Part shown: positions 34,958 through 47,700 of the stretch, in pieces
Position numbering within the stretch: the stretch's first letter is position 1
Layout of the letters: each line of letters opens with the position of its first letter
Assembly (NCBI GenBank): GCA_963978545.1
Contig: OZ021721.1
Span: forward strand, 102,594,366-102,658,365
Direction of reading: 5' to 3'
Origin: Linyphia triangularis
Taxonomy: Eukaryota; Arthropoda; Arachnida; Araneae; Linyphiidae
Length of the DNA stretch: 64,000 nt
The notes under the pieces: generated by a model
The model's input: only the letters and a program-made list of their open reading frames with translations
What the model was told of the DNA's origin: nothing
Databases searched by the model: none
Made by a program: the position numbers and the translations under genes

Positions 34958-37499
34958 ATGGTTCAAAAATATACGGTAAAATTTATTTTTTTTCAGCTAG
35001 AGATCAGAACACCCCCTCATTTTTTTTATATCTACCCATACAAATTTTCTAGCAAATTTTCAGAATCTTACTCCCATGATATGATGGCGCTCAATGAGCA
35101 ATACAATTTCTTATTTTGTGTGTTTTGGGGTATTTATAGTGGATTTGCCTGTAAGTGTAATTGAAAGCAATTTTCTCAAAGAAAGTTTTTATTTATGCAA
35201 TAATTGAAAATGTTAAATAAGTTAGTAAAAGTGAATGAAATGATTAAATACTAGAAGGCTCCGCCTCTGCTCACTGACGCTCGTCAATCCCCAGTACTAT
35301 TCATTAAACATTTGAAATTCTGATAAAATTGTCCCTTTAAATTAGGGGGTATAAAATCATGAAAAACATTCCAAAATAAGTAAATAGAAACTTTAAATAT
35401 TATATTACTAAGTAGTGTGGTGTTGCAGTGAGTTTTTATTTCATCATTTTACCGAACATTAAAGTACCATTTGGTGAAATTTTTTTGTATACTGAAAATG
35501 GTCGATTGAAAAATATTTTTTCAAACGACACTCAATCTCCTAGTAAGAACAATTCATTGAAATTAAAGGACCTTCCTTCAAAGGATACCTTGATCGTAAG
35601 AATCGGTTGAGCAGTTTAGGATAAATGACTGTGACAAATTTGCGCCTTGCCTACTAAATATACAGATATAGCTTTTTAAATATTTCCTTTTCTGAAAGAC
35701 TACTAAGCATAGGTCATTTTGTTGTCTCTCTTGGTATTGTCTTTCAGTTTGCTTCAAAAAAAATTTAAAGAAACTGATTATCATCCTTATCAAGTGTAAA
35801 TAAATTATTAAATTATTGTAATAGCTGTACACCTCTTTCAGCAATATCTCTTACCACTTAAAGTTCTTAAACTTTGTTTCCACTTGTGTAAGGGATATTA
35901 TTTTTTCATTCTTCAAGTGAAATGAATACAAAAAGTAGCTAATATTCAAACGAGATAAAATATCAAGAGTTCTTTTTGTCATGAAATCGCCAAGACTGAC
36001 ATCTTTCAACGTTTTTAATAGCTCTTACCCTCTCATATTTCTGGAATCTTTTGAGTTATTCATATCTGCAATACTTTTGAAATTTACTTTTGTTGTAATT
36101 CTGTGTGAAAATATAGCCAAACCAAGCAATTAATCTGAAAGATACCATATAAGATTTTTCAAAACTTTCTTGCTGCAATTCCAATTTTATAATCGATTAT
36201 CTTATACATTTTAATGTTTTTTCCACAAGTTCAGGTCACCTCCATAATCTTCAGAAGCAAGTGGGGCTTCTATCCGTCTTTTACTATACAAAAGAGCACC
36301 AAACTGTACAAATCACTGGATTTACATTTCTTATCGCTATTAGTTATATTGAAAATCTCTTGCTGATCTCTAAACAAAAATATTTTAAAATGTATAGGAG
36401 TTTAGCCATCCATCGTGCGTGATGAATTGATGAAACTGCTTTCCAATTGATTTTCTCTGGTATATTGCCCAAAACGATTACTGTCAACTCGATTACTTTT
36501 TTTAAATCATCTCTAATTATCATAGATTTATCCACAGATGAAAAAAAGGCTACAGTTGAAACTTTAAATTTTTTAACATTATTTTCAGTTCTAAACCCTG
36601 AAAGTTTATTTGTGCAATTCTTTTTCAAATGGTTTTAAGTATGTTGAAGAGGGAAACCTCTGTGAAACACGAGAGTCCATAGCACAACTTAAATAACTTT
36701 ACCAATATTAATTCCATGACATGGTGACGGCAGGCTAGCCACAATAATTCATGTCCAATTTTTTTTCTCCAAATTAATGCATGCCTCTTATATACAACCA
36801 GTAATTACACTCATAGTATCAAAACTTAAAAGTCTGAATTTTATTCTTAGTTCCCATTGCCTTACTAGCATGAAAAAAGTTTTCGAAATATTTTTTGCTG
36901 TCCCTCCACCATACAACTTTGGGACACTAAGAAATTTTTCGATACCATCGCCCGAAACATATACAGGCAAACGATCAGTCTTTTATAATTCAAAAGATTT
37001 TGACAGAAGACTGTCATCCCAATGAAGGCCTATAGGACAGTCAGGTTTGAATTTACCATTGCTAACTCAGCATATTCTTTTCTGACTCGTTTTCTTGAAT
37101 TTTGGTCTCTCTTCGACGAGGAAGCGTTCGTGGATCATGTCCCAAACTGTGACTAGTGAAACTATCATACGAAGTGCTTCACAATAGGATATTTTGTTAA
37201 CGGTACTTTTATAATGTTGATGTTTCCAAATACAGTATATAAAAGAATTGTTGCCAAACTAAATTTTTCATGTATTAAACAACCATAAAAAAAAATTAAT
37301 TTAAACATGTGTTCTAATAGGCATCAAACTTGAAAATTATGCGAAATTACAAAAAAGTGTAAAAATGAATGGTCATTGAGCGCCACCTTCTTGTAGGCGT
37401 AGGAAGTTGAAATTTTAGAAGAGTAATACTATGGGTAAATGTAAAAAAATTAGGGGGTGTCTTGGTCTTTAGCAGAATTTATTTTTTTTCCCGAACCAT
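34958..37499 (-). mobile_element. 2.5-kb DNA transposon with ~130-bp TIRs
   Basis: The left end (34958-35100) and right end (37369-37499) are inverted copies. Shared landmarks in the same order are ATGGTTC, a T/A-rich run, ACACCCCCT(C/A)AT, an ACCCATA block, TCAACTT/TCAGAAT divergence, and an innermost TGGCGCTCAATGA. Between them, on the minus strand, is a broken transposase-like gene (35690-37190). No convincing target-site duplication was found around the two ATGGTTC/GAACCAT boundaries, so insertion type and superfamily stay open. Three small frames inside (34958-35164, 35428-35610, 36447-36638) are not coding. Confidence 0.85.
35690..37190 (-). pseudogene. Degenerate transposase-like gene, hAT/RNase-H-like motif order
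   Basis: Minus-strand translation recovers conserved blocks in order across several frames. These are GLHWDD (near 37016), LPVYVSGDGIEKFLSVPKL (36910-36970), LLSFDT (near 36820), GHELLWLACRHHVMELIL (36700-36760), IHHARWMAKLLYILK (near 36400), and later LIWYLSD, DFMTKRTLDIL and LDKDDNQFL. I recognise this set from predicted transposon proteins common in arthropod and cnidarian genomes. The order D, D, C-x-HH, ARW resembles hAT-type RNase-H-fold transposases, which is inference. Frameshifts and in-frame stops (for example after the WLACRHH block) make it inactive. The N-terminal part upstream of about 37190 is not recognisable. Confidence 0.8.
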
Positions 37500-38874
37500 G
37501 TTACTCAATATGGATCCAATGAAATTAAACAAACAATATACTTCACACAGATATTTATTACGCTTGCTCTACGAAAGATATATTGCTTTGTTGAATTTTT
37601 TAAATAATATGATTATGCAGCATTTATTTGTACAATAATTCCGTTCATGATAAATTAATATGTATGGTAATGGAAAAGGAAATTTAATACTTGGATTGTA
37701 TTAATTAAATACGTTTGAATTGCAGTAACTTTAGAAAAATGTCTTAACTTCTTTTAATCAATAGTCATACAATAATAATAAATTATAATAACTATTGTGA
37801 TTTTGAATGTGAATCTGTAAAAAACTAATTTATGCGTGGATTTAAAAAGTAGTTCTATATTTTAATTGCAATATTTAAATGTAATCTGACTTGTTAGAAT
37901 TTTTTTTCTAATATTATAATAAAAATATTTAATTACTACGAATATTTATTCCACAATTCTAATCTAATTGGATATTTCATATAAAATTATTTTCAAATTC
38001 CCTTCTTGCAATTAAGTAGAATTTTTTCACAATTCTAATTGATAGAGAATACATTAAAAATCATTTAATTGAAAATTAGAATAGAAAAATCCTTAATTTC
38101 TCGCGATAAGATATGATTAAAATAAAGAGGTCTTGTTCAAATCATTGTGAGTGCTAACAAATTCCGAAACCAGTTAGTGTCTTTTGCATTTCAACTATTT
38201 AATTAATGACGTGACGTAGAAGAATAACAGTTTATTGACATTTTTATTCAAGTATTTAAAAATAAAATACCTCATTCGTTTATTTCTTATCGTTGATCTT
38301 TTTTTTAGTAAGCATATTCTTTCTAATCCATCCATATGCATCTTGAGATGTGCTTATCACTACTTGAAAACATATGGGGCGTTGCCGATATGAAAGGCGA
38401 ACTCAACAAAAAGTGGTTATCAGGAAAACACATTTGAAAAGTTTTCCATAAGGCAGTTTCTATACAACTTAGTATCATTCTCTGCATATTTTGAGAGGAA
38501 AATAAGGGCAACCTCAAATTCAAAAATATACCTATAGAATCTGTGAAGGGTCTACATTCAGATGGCGGGGGAAAAACTGACTAAATGTCGAATTCGCTTT
38601 TTGTATCCACAATGGCTCATATTATTTACTGATCACACGTATGCTGAATGAAATTTAAAATTCTACTCACGCATTTCTTCTTTAGCTAAGAAGCTATGAG
38701 ATGCGTAGTATTTTTAAAGGAGTTTGTTAATGGAGCAGCATCCATAGCGGAAACTGTCGAAATTAATTTAAAAACTGCTTCCTGTAGGTTAGCAGAGAAC
38801 GTTATATTTTTTCTCAGTTTGAGCCAAAGAAGGACCCCAGAGTCAAAGTAGCCCGTATTCACGGTACTCTTACA
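37500..38874. other. AT-rich stretch with a GC-elevated block at 38320-38900
   Basis: The block carries two open minus-strand frames (38323-38523 and 38686-38907) without recognisable domains. It could be an old element fragment. The rest is empty. Confidence 0.35.
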
Positions 38875-39482
38875 GCAGAAAAATAATCCAAAGCACTGAT
38901 AAAGCATGCCATATTGTATTATGTAATTTCTACGTGCTGGTAAAGCATAACTTTAATAATGATGCAAAATAAAGTTTTAAAATTAAATTTTTTATTGAAC
39001 TATCAACTCTAAAATTACTTAAGGTGGTTCAATCATTTTGAACACGCGATTAAAAACACTTTAAAGCAGAAAAATAATCCAAAGCACTGATAAAGCATGC
39101 CATATTGTATTAGGTAATTTCTACGTGCTGGTAAAGCATAACTTTAATAATGATGCAAAATAAAGTTTTAAAATTAAATTTTTTATTGAACTATCAACTC
39201 TAAAATTACTTAAGGTGGTTCAATCATTTTGAACACGCGATTAAAAACACTTTAAAGCAGAAAAATAATCCAAGGCCCAGATAAAGCATCACATTTCGTA
39301 TTTAGTTATTTCAACGTATTAATAAAGCATAACGTTAATAAAATTGAAAAGTAAATATTTAAAATTGCATATTTTATTGAACTATCAACTCTAAAATTAC
39401 TTAAGGAGGTTTATTCATTTTAAGTAAACATCCATTTTAAACACACGATTAAAAACGCTTTAAAGCAGAAAAATAATATCAA
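38875..39482. repeat. 191/208-bp tandem array, 3 units
   Basis: GCAGAAAAATAAT starts at 38875, 39066, 39257 and 39465. Units 1 and 2 (191 bp) are almost identical; unit 3 (208 bp) is diverged and carries an extra TAAGTAAACATCCATTTT-type insertion. This suggests a recent duplication inside an older array. Confidence 0.93.
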
Positions 39483-39800
39483 ATTACCTCCAAGAGGTAA
39501 CATTTACTACAACGAAGTAACCCCACAAGCAAAAGAAAAGTCGAAGTTTCATTCGGCTCATATATGATGTGAGTAATGAGGAATTACCTGTAGGAATTGC
39601 TGTTGCTCTAGATTTTGTAAGGAAAAATTTTCCCCTAGAGCCCCATCATTAACCTACCATCTAGGATCAAGGCGAATATTTACATCAGCGTACATTCTTA
39701 AACAAAAGGCAAGAATGTTTCCATGAGATAAAGTTCGGGTGGCTGGTTAAATTGATCCTTCTTTGTAAAAGATACTCAAAAATTCTATCATAATTTTCGT
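39483..39800. other. GC-elevated unique block, function unknown
   Basis: Words such as GAGGAATTACCTGTAGGAAT and CCCCATCATTAACCTACC stand out from the AT-rich surroundings. No gene recognised; candidate conserved element. Confidence 0.3.
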
Positions 39801-40664
39801 AGCCAAACACCAGGGTAATAAATATGTATGGGCATAAAAGATGTTTTTTTACACCACAAACAATAGATAATGTTTCATCTCAACCGTACGTCTTAACATG
39901 GGATTGATTATTCGTCCACAATAAAGTGCTTTATCGATTTATGTATCTTGTTAGAAACATATAATGGATGGGTTTAATCAAGGAGTTTTGCTGTAAAAAA
40001 ACACATGAGATAAATAAATCAATAACTTAAAATGTAGTTATCCTTAGTCACTAGCTTTACCGACGGCATTATATGAAAATACAAAGTATTAAAGATTGGC
40101 TTTGTATATAATATAAATAAACTTTTGAATACTAATTAAAAATACTGATGCGTGTAATATATTGTATGAATAAGGAGTTGATCTTATTGAAAATATTTTT
40201 TTGAATTGTATTTTGTTATTGTTCTATCATTTACCGCGTGCCAATATTTAAAGTTCAACTTTCAAAAAACTGTAAAAAAAAAGTTTAAAATTATTTAAAA
40301 ATTGACTCGTATATACTCAAAGAAAGGAAAAATGGTATAGGATAACAAAAACTATTTCAAAATGTTTTTAGGACATGCCATTGCTTTTGAAAGCCATGAT
40401 TTAACATAAAAAAAACTATCAAGCTTTTGAAATTATGACTTTGAAAGTGGAACTGTAATAACAATCACGTCGGAGTGATTATAATTATAGTTCAACTTTC
40501 AAAAAGATGCAAAAAATAATACTCTTCAGAATAATCTAGAATTTGACCTAAATGTAAAGAAATAAGAGAAAAGAAATGTTAGAAATTGTTTTGGTTTTTT
40601 TTTTCATCCCAAAATGTTTCTCCCTTTTTATATAAAGATCCAATTTCAGGACATACTGACTATT

Positions 40665-40695
<31 letters not shown>

Positions 40696-42022
40696 TAAAT
40701 TGGACTTTAATTATCTACATTTTTCAGATTAAATAAAATTTTTAGTTATATGTTTAAAATAAGTTACCATGTACATCAGTATTTTAACGTTTTACAAAGC
40801 TTAATATTCAAAATTTGAAATTCCTGAACATATATAAACCTTGATTGCTTACCCTAAGCTCTATATAACGAAGGCCGTAAATAGTTTTAGAAAAAAAACA
40901 CTTAGAAAAATTATAAAAATAAACTAAAATGTTCCTCTCAAAAAAATTCAAAAAGAAATTCATTTTTCACTTCACAATCACAGTTCCACATAAAATTCAA
41001 TATTAATGTTAAACAAATTTAACTTTCAAAAATACATTAAAATTATTCAAATATTTTAGGCTTTTTTATATTTCGATTAATGGAAATTTCGGTAACCTTA
41101 GTACTTCTTGAACTTAAGATCATTCAAGAGTTCATCTTAACTTTAAATACGAAACTAATACAAAAAATATAAGAAATTAATGCAAACATTTAATGAATAC
41201 TGCAAAAGAAATATTAATTTATTCTAAAATGTAGGTAAATGTAGACAAATTCATACACATACTGAATGTAGTGATACGAATCTTTCTTAACTTTAATTTT
41301 AAATTTCAAATAAAACAAACACATTATGTAAGTTTTGAAAAATTTCCATCTTCACGTTTTGTCGTAGAAAATAAATAAATAGAAAGAAATTCAAATATAT
41401 TTCTAATTAAAATTTGCTTCCGTCACCTCCCCCCCCCCCCCCCATTTCTGGAAAAATTAACAAAAATCTAATTTGTAAGAAGAATTTATAATAAAAAATA
41501 AATATATCAATGTTATATTTTAAGACAAATTGTTATTCAAAATAAAATCAAGGCTTTTGATGACGTTCTATGAATTATGAAAAATATATGCTATGCTATG
41601 AAATATCACGAATTTTCTATGACATTTTATGAAATATCACGTTTCCATAAATTATCAGGATCAAGAATTTTCATGATATCAAGAAGACATACAAAAACTC
41701 AATGTTCAAATCTTTTCATAGCAATATATTCTTTTCTTTTAATTGAATGATAAAAACTATTATATAATGCCTTAGTATACCCATAACATTTTACTATAAA
41801 ATAAAAAAGTAAGAGCATATTACAGTGAAATAATATATTATACAGTGAAATAATATAATATTATATTCACTATATATAGTGAATAATATATAGTGAATAG
41901 AATAGTATCATAATATTACCATTAGATTTGAGCATGCGTTTAAAGTGTTTGCATGCATGTGCGATGCGTACGTGTGCATGACATTAAACCACCTCATATT
42001 GTACGTATTATATTTTAAGATA
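39801..42022. other. AT-rich stretch with homopolymers
   Basis: T26 at 40663-40688, C15 at 41429-41443 and a 22-bp perfect palindrome at 41864-41885 (arms TATTCACTATA). GTTCAACTTTCAAAAA occurs near 40253 and 40491, hinting at an old duplication. No gene seen. Confidence 0.5.
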
Positions 42023-42612
42023 TTGTATTATATTAATAATGTAATTCTTATTATATTAATAATGTAATTCTTATAATATTATATTGATAATGTAATTCTT
42101 ATACTATTATATTAATAATGTAATTCTTATGATATTATATTAATAATGTAATTCTTATAATATTGTATTAATAATGTAATTCTTATAATATTATATTAAT
42201 AATGTAATTCTTATAATATTATATATGTAATTCTTATAATATTATATATGTAATTCTTATAATATTATATATGTAATTCTTATAATATTATATATGTAAT
42301 TCTTATAATATTATATATGTAATTCTTATAATATTATATATGTAATTCTTATAATATTATATATGTAATTCTTATAATATTATATATGTAATTCTTATAA
42401 TATTATATATGTAATTCTTATAATATTATATATGTAATTCTTATAATATTATATTAATAATGTAATTCTTATAATATTATATTAATAATGTAATTCTTAT
42501 AATATTATATTAATAATGTAATTCTTATAATATTATATTAATAATGTAATTCTTATAATATTATATTAATAATGTAATTATTATAATATTATATTAATAA
42601 TGTAATTCTTAA
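42023..42612. repeat. AT minisatellite with two unit lengths
   Basis: Outer blocks repeat TTAATAATGTAATTCTTATA plus ATATTATA (about 27 bp). The central block, roughly 42214-42440, repeats ATATATGTAATTCTTATA plus ATATT (23 bp) about ten times with almost no variation. The 4-bp shorter unit seems to have expanded from within the longer-unit array. Confidence 0.95.
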
Positions 42613-43864
42613 AAAATATCATTAGCCATTACATTTAGAATAATACAATTTTTATATTGTACAATATTGCAACAACTATATAATGTAAGTACTTTATTTT
42701 TACAATACTGTAAACACAGCATTTTACAAAATTGTAATCATAAAACTAAATTATCTAAATGAAGCAAAATGTACATTTAAAGGTATCCATCCTCGCAGAT
42801 TTGAACCCATTTTAAAGTAGAAACTTGCTAGAAATTGTGATCTACAATAAAATAACTCAAGCTTTCCAAATTGAAATAAAATCATTATAACTATTTTATG
42901 CAATCCTTTCAATAGCTCTTATGCTCCAGTAATTAAAAGAGCTCTTCTCCAACACAACAGTCCTACTTTGAATGCCTTCCTTTGTTGTGAAATCCTTTTG
43001 TGACGCATTATTTTTATCCTCTATGCTGTGCTCTATGCTCAACAGGTACAGCAAGGGGAGTGGGAATCGGTTAAGACATGTGGGAGATGCAACTGCTGTT
43101 GATTCTTGATCGCTGTCGTCTTCATTCATGTTGTTATAAGATTTTTGTAAAGCATATATTACTTCGAGAGTTTCTTTTATGATTTAATGAAATGCATCAT
43201 TTGACTCGGATCTTTTACGCTGTAAACTCTCAGCGATTCAATGCGGTTTTATTTTCTCATTAGATAGATGTCAAAATATGATGCTATATATCAAGCTCTT
43301 GTACAGTATTTCTTCTATTTTTCAAGAGTCCTTATTTTAAATAATTTTGTAAAGAGAATTTTATATAAACGCCAAATGTTACATATAAAATAATACATTT
43401 ATGCTTTTCTTGCATATAATACTCATGCATGTTAACATAAAATAGAAAAAGATTTTAATTTTTCTGAAAATTAAAGTAGAAATATAAGTGATTAAAAGAG
43501 GAATTTAATACTATCTAATATTTATTATCTAACCCAAAAGCAGTCTGATATGAAATACCCTTCAATAGAAAAAGATCTGTATTATATACCAACTGTATTT
43601 ACGAAATTCAAATATGATTACATGCAAAACAAATACTAAACTTAACCAATCATAAATGAGGAAAAATAGATAAATAATCAAAAATAATATTATTTAAGCT
43701 TGTAAGCAGCAATCTAGTACTCAACTCACTTCGACTTTGACAGAAAAGATAAACAAGTTATTTAAAAAGTTAGAGTTTTTATTAGAGCAATAAATACCAA
43801 AAAAAAGTAAGTTTGAAAAACCTAACCGGTTTATCCAACATATATAAAATATATTATTGCAAAA
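42613..43864. other. Unique stretch with a possible exon-like block at 42890-43145
   Basis: A minus-strand frame at 42896-43129 begins with an ATG in a good context (AACAACATGAATG) and an acidic start (MNEDDSDQESTAVASPT). No homology recognised and no supporting splice acceptor. The rest is AT-rich and empty. Confidence 0.25.
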
Positions 43865-44096
43865 TTGAGGACTAAAAAAGGAAAAATTTCAGGAGAGCTG
43901 AAAAATGATCGCATCCTTTACTTAAGGCAATGTTTAAGTACATACTTTAGATTGAATTTGAACTATTGCTAATGGATTTCGCCTTTTGGGGGTTCTTCAC
44001 TTTGTTTACCTTGCTATTTAGGACATTTTTCCGTAAAAAAATGATTTTCGATTTTTTTTTTTGGTACCTAGGTCGTTTTCCAGTTCTAGTCCTCAA
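43865..44096. mobile_element. 232-bp TIR element
   Basis: TTGAGGACTAAAAAAGGAAAA at the left is matched by the inverse of the right end, TTGAGGACTAGAACTGGAAAA (3 differences in 21). The interior is AT-rich. Target-site duplication unclear (TA or AT possible). Confidence 0.6.
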
Positions 44097-44780
44097 TTAT
44101 CTACCACACCATAAAAAAATATCACTAATTTCATGCTTAACTGAAATCCATTTATTAAAATTACACAATCTTTAAAATTGTTTAAAGACGAAACTAATTA
44201 ATCCAATGGCTAACTTAACAGCCAGTGACGTTTCCAATCTACCGTTCGAAACATCCATAGCACCCGTTTGTAAACACGCTCACTAAACACTTTGCTTGGT
44301 TGCTAAATCTTCGCAGCCACTCGAAGTGTTCAACTAGTGTATGGCTCTTATTACCAAGTAAAGATCTCCGGAACAACAACCCGAACATAAATCACATTAT
44401 GTAGTTACGTACCCACCAAAACCAATTCTTTTCCGATACTCATCTTTTGCAACTGGAGCTATAACCGCGCCAAATTCACGTCGCACTTCGCTTATTCTCA
44501 CTCAATGTGGTAGCAACTTTGGAGAAGTATGGAGCTATTTACACTAAGCCCCTCGCTCTGCAAGGTTCTAGACAGGGCGAGTAAATGCGAATTAATTTGT
44601 GATTTGCCACCGAGCGCACCTTCTACGATAATCCTTTATTTGTGGAGCCAGAGAAGTATCAATTTGATTTAACTTTCACAAATATTGCATCGTAGCATTA
44701 AATATCGTTAGTGATCGTCCACAGCACGGATTATAGATAATTGCGTTTGGCATATCGCAGTGATGGGTTATGGAGACTAC
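44097..44780. other. GC-elevated unique block 44190-44700
   Basis: About 500 bp of higher-complexity sequence, including TTTGTAAACACGCTCACTAA, ACCGCGCCAAATTCACG (E2F-like GCGCCAAA) and GCCACCGAGCGCACC. No open frame of note. Candidate regulatory region or old repeat. Confidence 0.35.
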
Positions 44781-45166
44781 CTTGACTGTATTATGGAGAC
44801 TACCATGTCTGTATTAAAGCGCGAATATGCTGTTAGGATTATGATTCATGGAAATATGTTTTATTCATATGTACATGTAGGGAAACTTCATGCCTTTTAG
44901 ATAAAACTTTTTACTATACTGAATAAATATGAAGTAAAACTTATATTTTATATTGAGATACTATAATAACACTCTCCATAATACTTGACTGTATTATGGA
45001 GACTACCATTGTCTGTATTAAAGAGCGAATATGCTGTTAGGATTATGATTCATGGAAATATGTTTTATTCATATGTACATGTAGGGAAACTTCATGCCTT
45101 TTAGATAAAACTTTTTACTCTACTGAATAAATATGAGATAAAACTTATATTTTATATTGAGACACT
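44781..45166. repeat. 213-bp direct tandem duplication
   Basis: CTTGACTGTATTATGGAGAC starts at 44781 and 44994, and the copies remain nearly identical through AGGATTATGATTCATGG and TTTTATATTGAGA. A recent event by its low divergence. Confidence 0.95.
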
Positions 45167-46367
45167 AGGGTAGACTGGAAAACTTCTTTGTTTAAATAGA
45201 ATTTAAGATTGAACAAAATGGCTTGGTCTTTCTATTGAAAAGAACTTCTCAAGATTTATTAAATCCTAACGTACCACGTGTCAGATTTAAACCCTGACAA
45301 CTTTCGATTATGTATGGGATTCAGCTTTTTTAAAACAGGCAACTATCCCTAAGAGAGCAGAATGAAAATATCGAGGGACAGAATTGAATTTCAAAACATT
45401 TATTTCGAATTTAATATATATATTCTAAATATATATTAGACGCAAAAGAACTTACTTTTGATTTTGAATATAGTTTTTTGTTTCATATCTCTTTGTGGAC
45501 AAATATGAAAGATGATCGTTCTTTCCTTTTTATGGAATATTACTAACAAAATTAAAAATTAGAATTACTAAAAGACATACACATATATCATCGTCTTTGA
45601 GTAAAAAAGTGCTAACTTCATATTGTCAAAATTTTCAGGAGCATTTAAACATATTTTTAGAAAGTCATTATTATTTTAATTTTCAAAAAACAATAAAAAT
45701 CGTGTTAAAGTATTCAAATTCAAAAGTATCCAAATATTATACTGTGGAAGTTTCATGATGATTGAAGATCGACTATTAAATGAGATGCCCCCAAAATTGT
45801 TGAATTTAGCATGGACTCCTATGGAATTAGAAACCTGTAACTCCATTTATTCAGACTATTCCTATGCATCCTTAATATTTTAAAGTCGGAATATCTCTTG
45901 TACGAAGTTTCAATACTGTTAAAGTTGTATTTCAATGATTTTTCATGCGGAATTGCCTGCATTTGCATCTTGAATCGTAAAAAACGACAGTACTCCATCT
46001 GAATGCTCGACAACAAAGACTGTTATAATAATCACCGTATCTGCTCACTTTGAAAAGAAAGTTTGTAGAGCTCTAGACATGCTCCAGAGCAAGAACACTT
46101 GCATGCTAGCCGCGCATTTAGCTTTCCAGTCGCGCGTGGGGCAAGATAAGGGGAATAGCAATAACATAGCAAATAGCAAAGTATCATTCTGGGAATATTA
46201 TGAAATAATATAACTTTTGATACGTATATAATTTACCTGTCAATATTATTGTATTATTAAATATATCAAAAATTCTAATATAGACATGCCAAATTCCACA
46301 ATTAACCAATAAAAGAAATCAATAAAAGTATAAAAGGTATTGTGTGCTTAGTAAATTTACCCTCTGA
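45167..46367. other. Unique stretch with one GC-elevated patch
   Basis: AGCCGCGCATTTA at 46108-46120 repeats 11522-11534. A TATAAAAGG word is at 46331-46339. No gene seen. Confidence 0.4.
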
Positions 46368-46457
46368 GGGTTCTGTAATTGTTCTACGAACAATCCCAGT
46401 AATACAAATACTGTCTACTTGTATTATGGAATTGTGTGTAGAGCAATTACGGAGCTT
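46368..46457 (+). ncRNA. Candidate microRNA-precursor-like hairpin (90 nt)
   Basis: Positions 46372-46387 pair with 46438-46453 over 16 uninterrupted base pairs (two G-U). The stem continues through ACAAT/ATTGT and TAATACAA/TTGTATTA with one mismatch zone and one bulge, to an 11-nt loop at 46408-46418. The total stem is about 36 bp. Size and regularity fit an animal pre-miRNA, and the arms are less AT-rich than the flanks. A TATAAAAGG lies about 30 nt upstream. I do not recognise a known miRNA seed. A tiny MITE remnant is the main alternative. The transcribed strand is a guess. Confidence 0.45.
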
Positions 46458-47700
46458 TCATTATGTCAATACCAACACATCCTAAAATATAAACGGGTAT
46501 ACCATATCATTCATAAAACGTAAAAATGAAAACTAAAGAGAATTCACAATATGCTTTATCAGAAAAGATACGGTAGTGTATAACAAATGAGGATGAAATA
46601 TTTAAAAATATATGTGTCATAACCAATCTTCCTAAAGTGTTATCTGAAGGAATTGGATATAGAATGTACGCAATAGTTATTTAAAGTATCTTTTTATGAA
46701 AACATAGTGTCAATTCAAATACCGACTAGATTTTTTCATAAAAAAATAATTTTCCGTGTATCAGATTTGACGCCATAATTATTTCTAATAAATCACTACA
46801 ATTTTTTTCAATAAAAATATGGCTCCTAAAGATAAGGTTCTTGGCTGCATTTTTAAACAGATTTGTACTCGAGATTTGAATTCTAGATTTGCAGAGTTTT
46901 TCTACTCTTGATGCCACACCCTAAACTGTTAATTTATGATAAAAATGTCAATGTATTAAGTTAATATGCTTTCCAATACTATAAGATACCTGTTAAACAT
47001 TTTAGTATATTTCTATATACTTCCAACTATTTAAACAAATATTTTTTTTTTTTTAAATTCTTCCAATTTTTACGAAATATATATCCATAATTATTTATAA
47101 ATCTACTAATGTAATGAGCTAATTTTGTGAAATTGAAATGTTATGTTAACAATTAAATTCGATGTTTAATCATACACATATTTATTGTATTTAATATATA
47201 GTTTATAATTAAAACCTTCTTATGCTTTAGGGACACAAAATAATATTTAAAATTTATTTCCTAAATGAAAGTTAACCAATATTTCATGCTTTATCATCAA
47301 ACAACCTCCTTGTATTCCGTAAAAGTTTATTAGAATTAAATTTTTCACATAATAACTTTATGTATAAGAAAATAACTTAATCTCATTGGCTCTTTATAAA
47401 AACATTTTTGTATTCAGTACGCTTTCATTCTCTAGGTAATATTTATATTTATATTAGAAGTTATTTTTTTTTAAAAAGAGGGTTGTGCGTTTTTCTGCGA
47501 AAACAATACACCATAATAATAACATTGAAAAACTTAGGTAAAGAATCCTTACATACTAGTTTTCTAACGGCTCCCAAATTTCATTTGTTGTCAGAGGAAG
47601 GCAAAAAGCAAAAGGTATTATTCTATTGTATCCCTATGTCTTACTATTTTTTCAAAGGCGGTTGAAAAATCGTTTCTTTTCTCTCCTTTTCAAAGTACCC
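46458..47700. other. AT-rich stretch, no gene seen
   Basis: Frames at 46726-46917 and 47408-47665 have no recognisable features. Confidence 0.5.
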
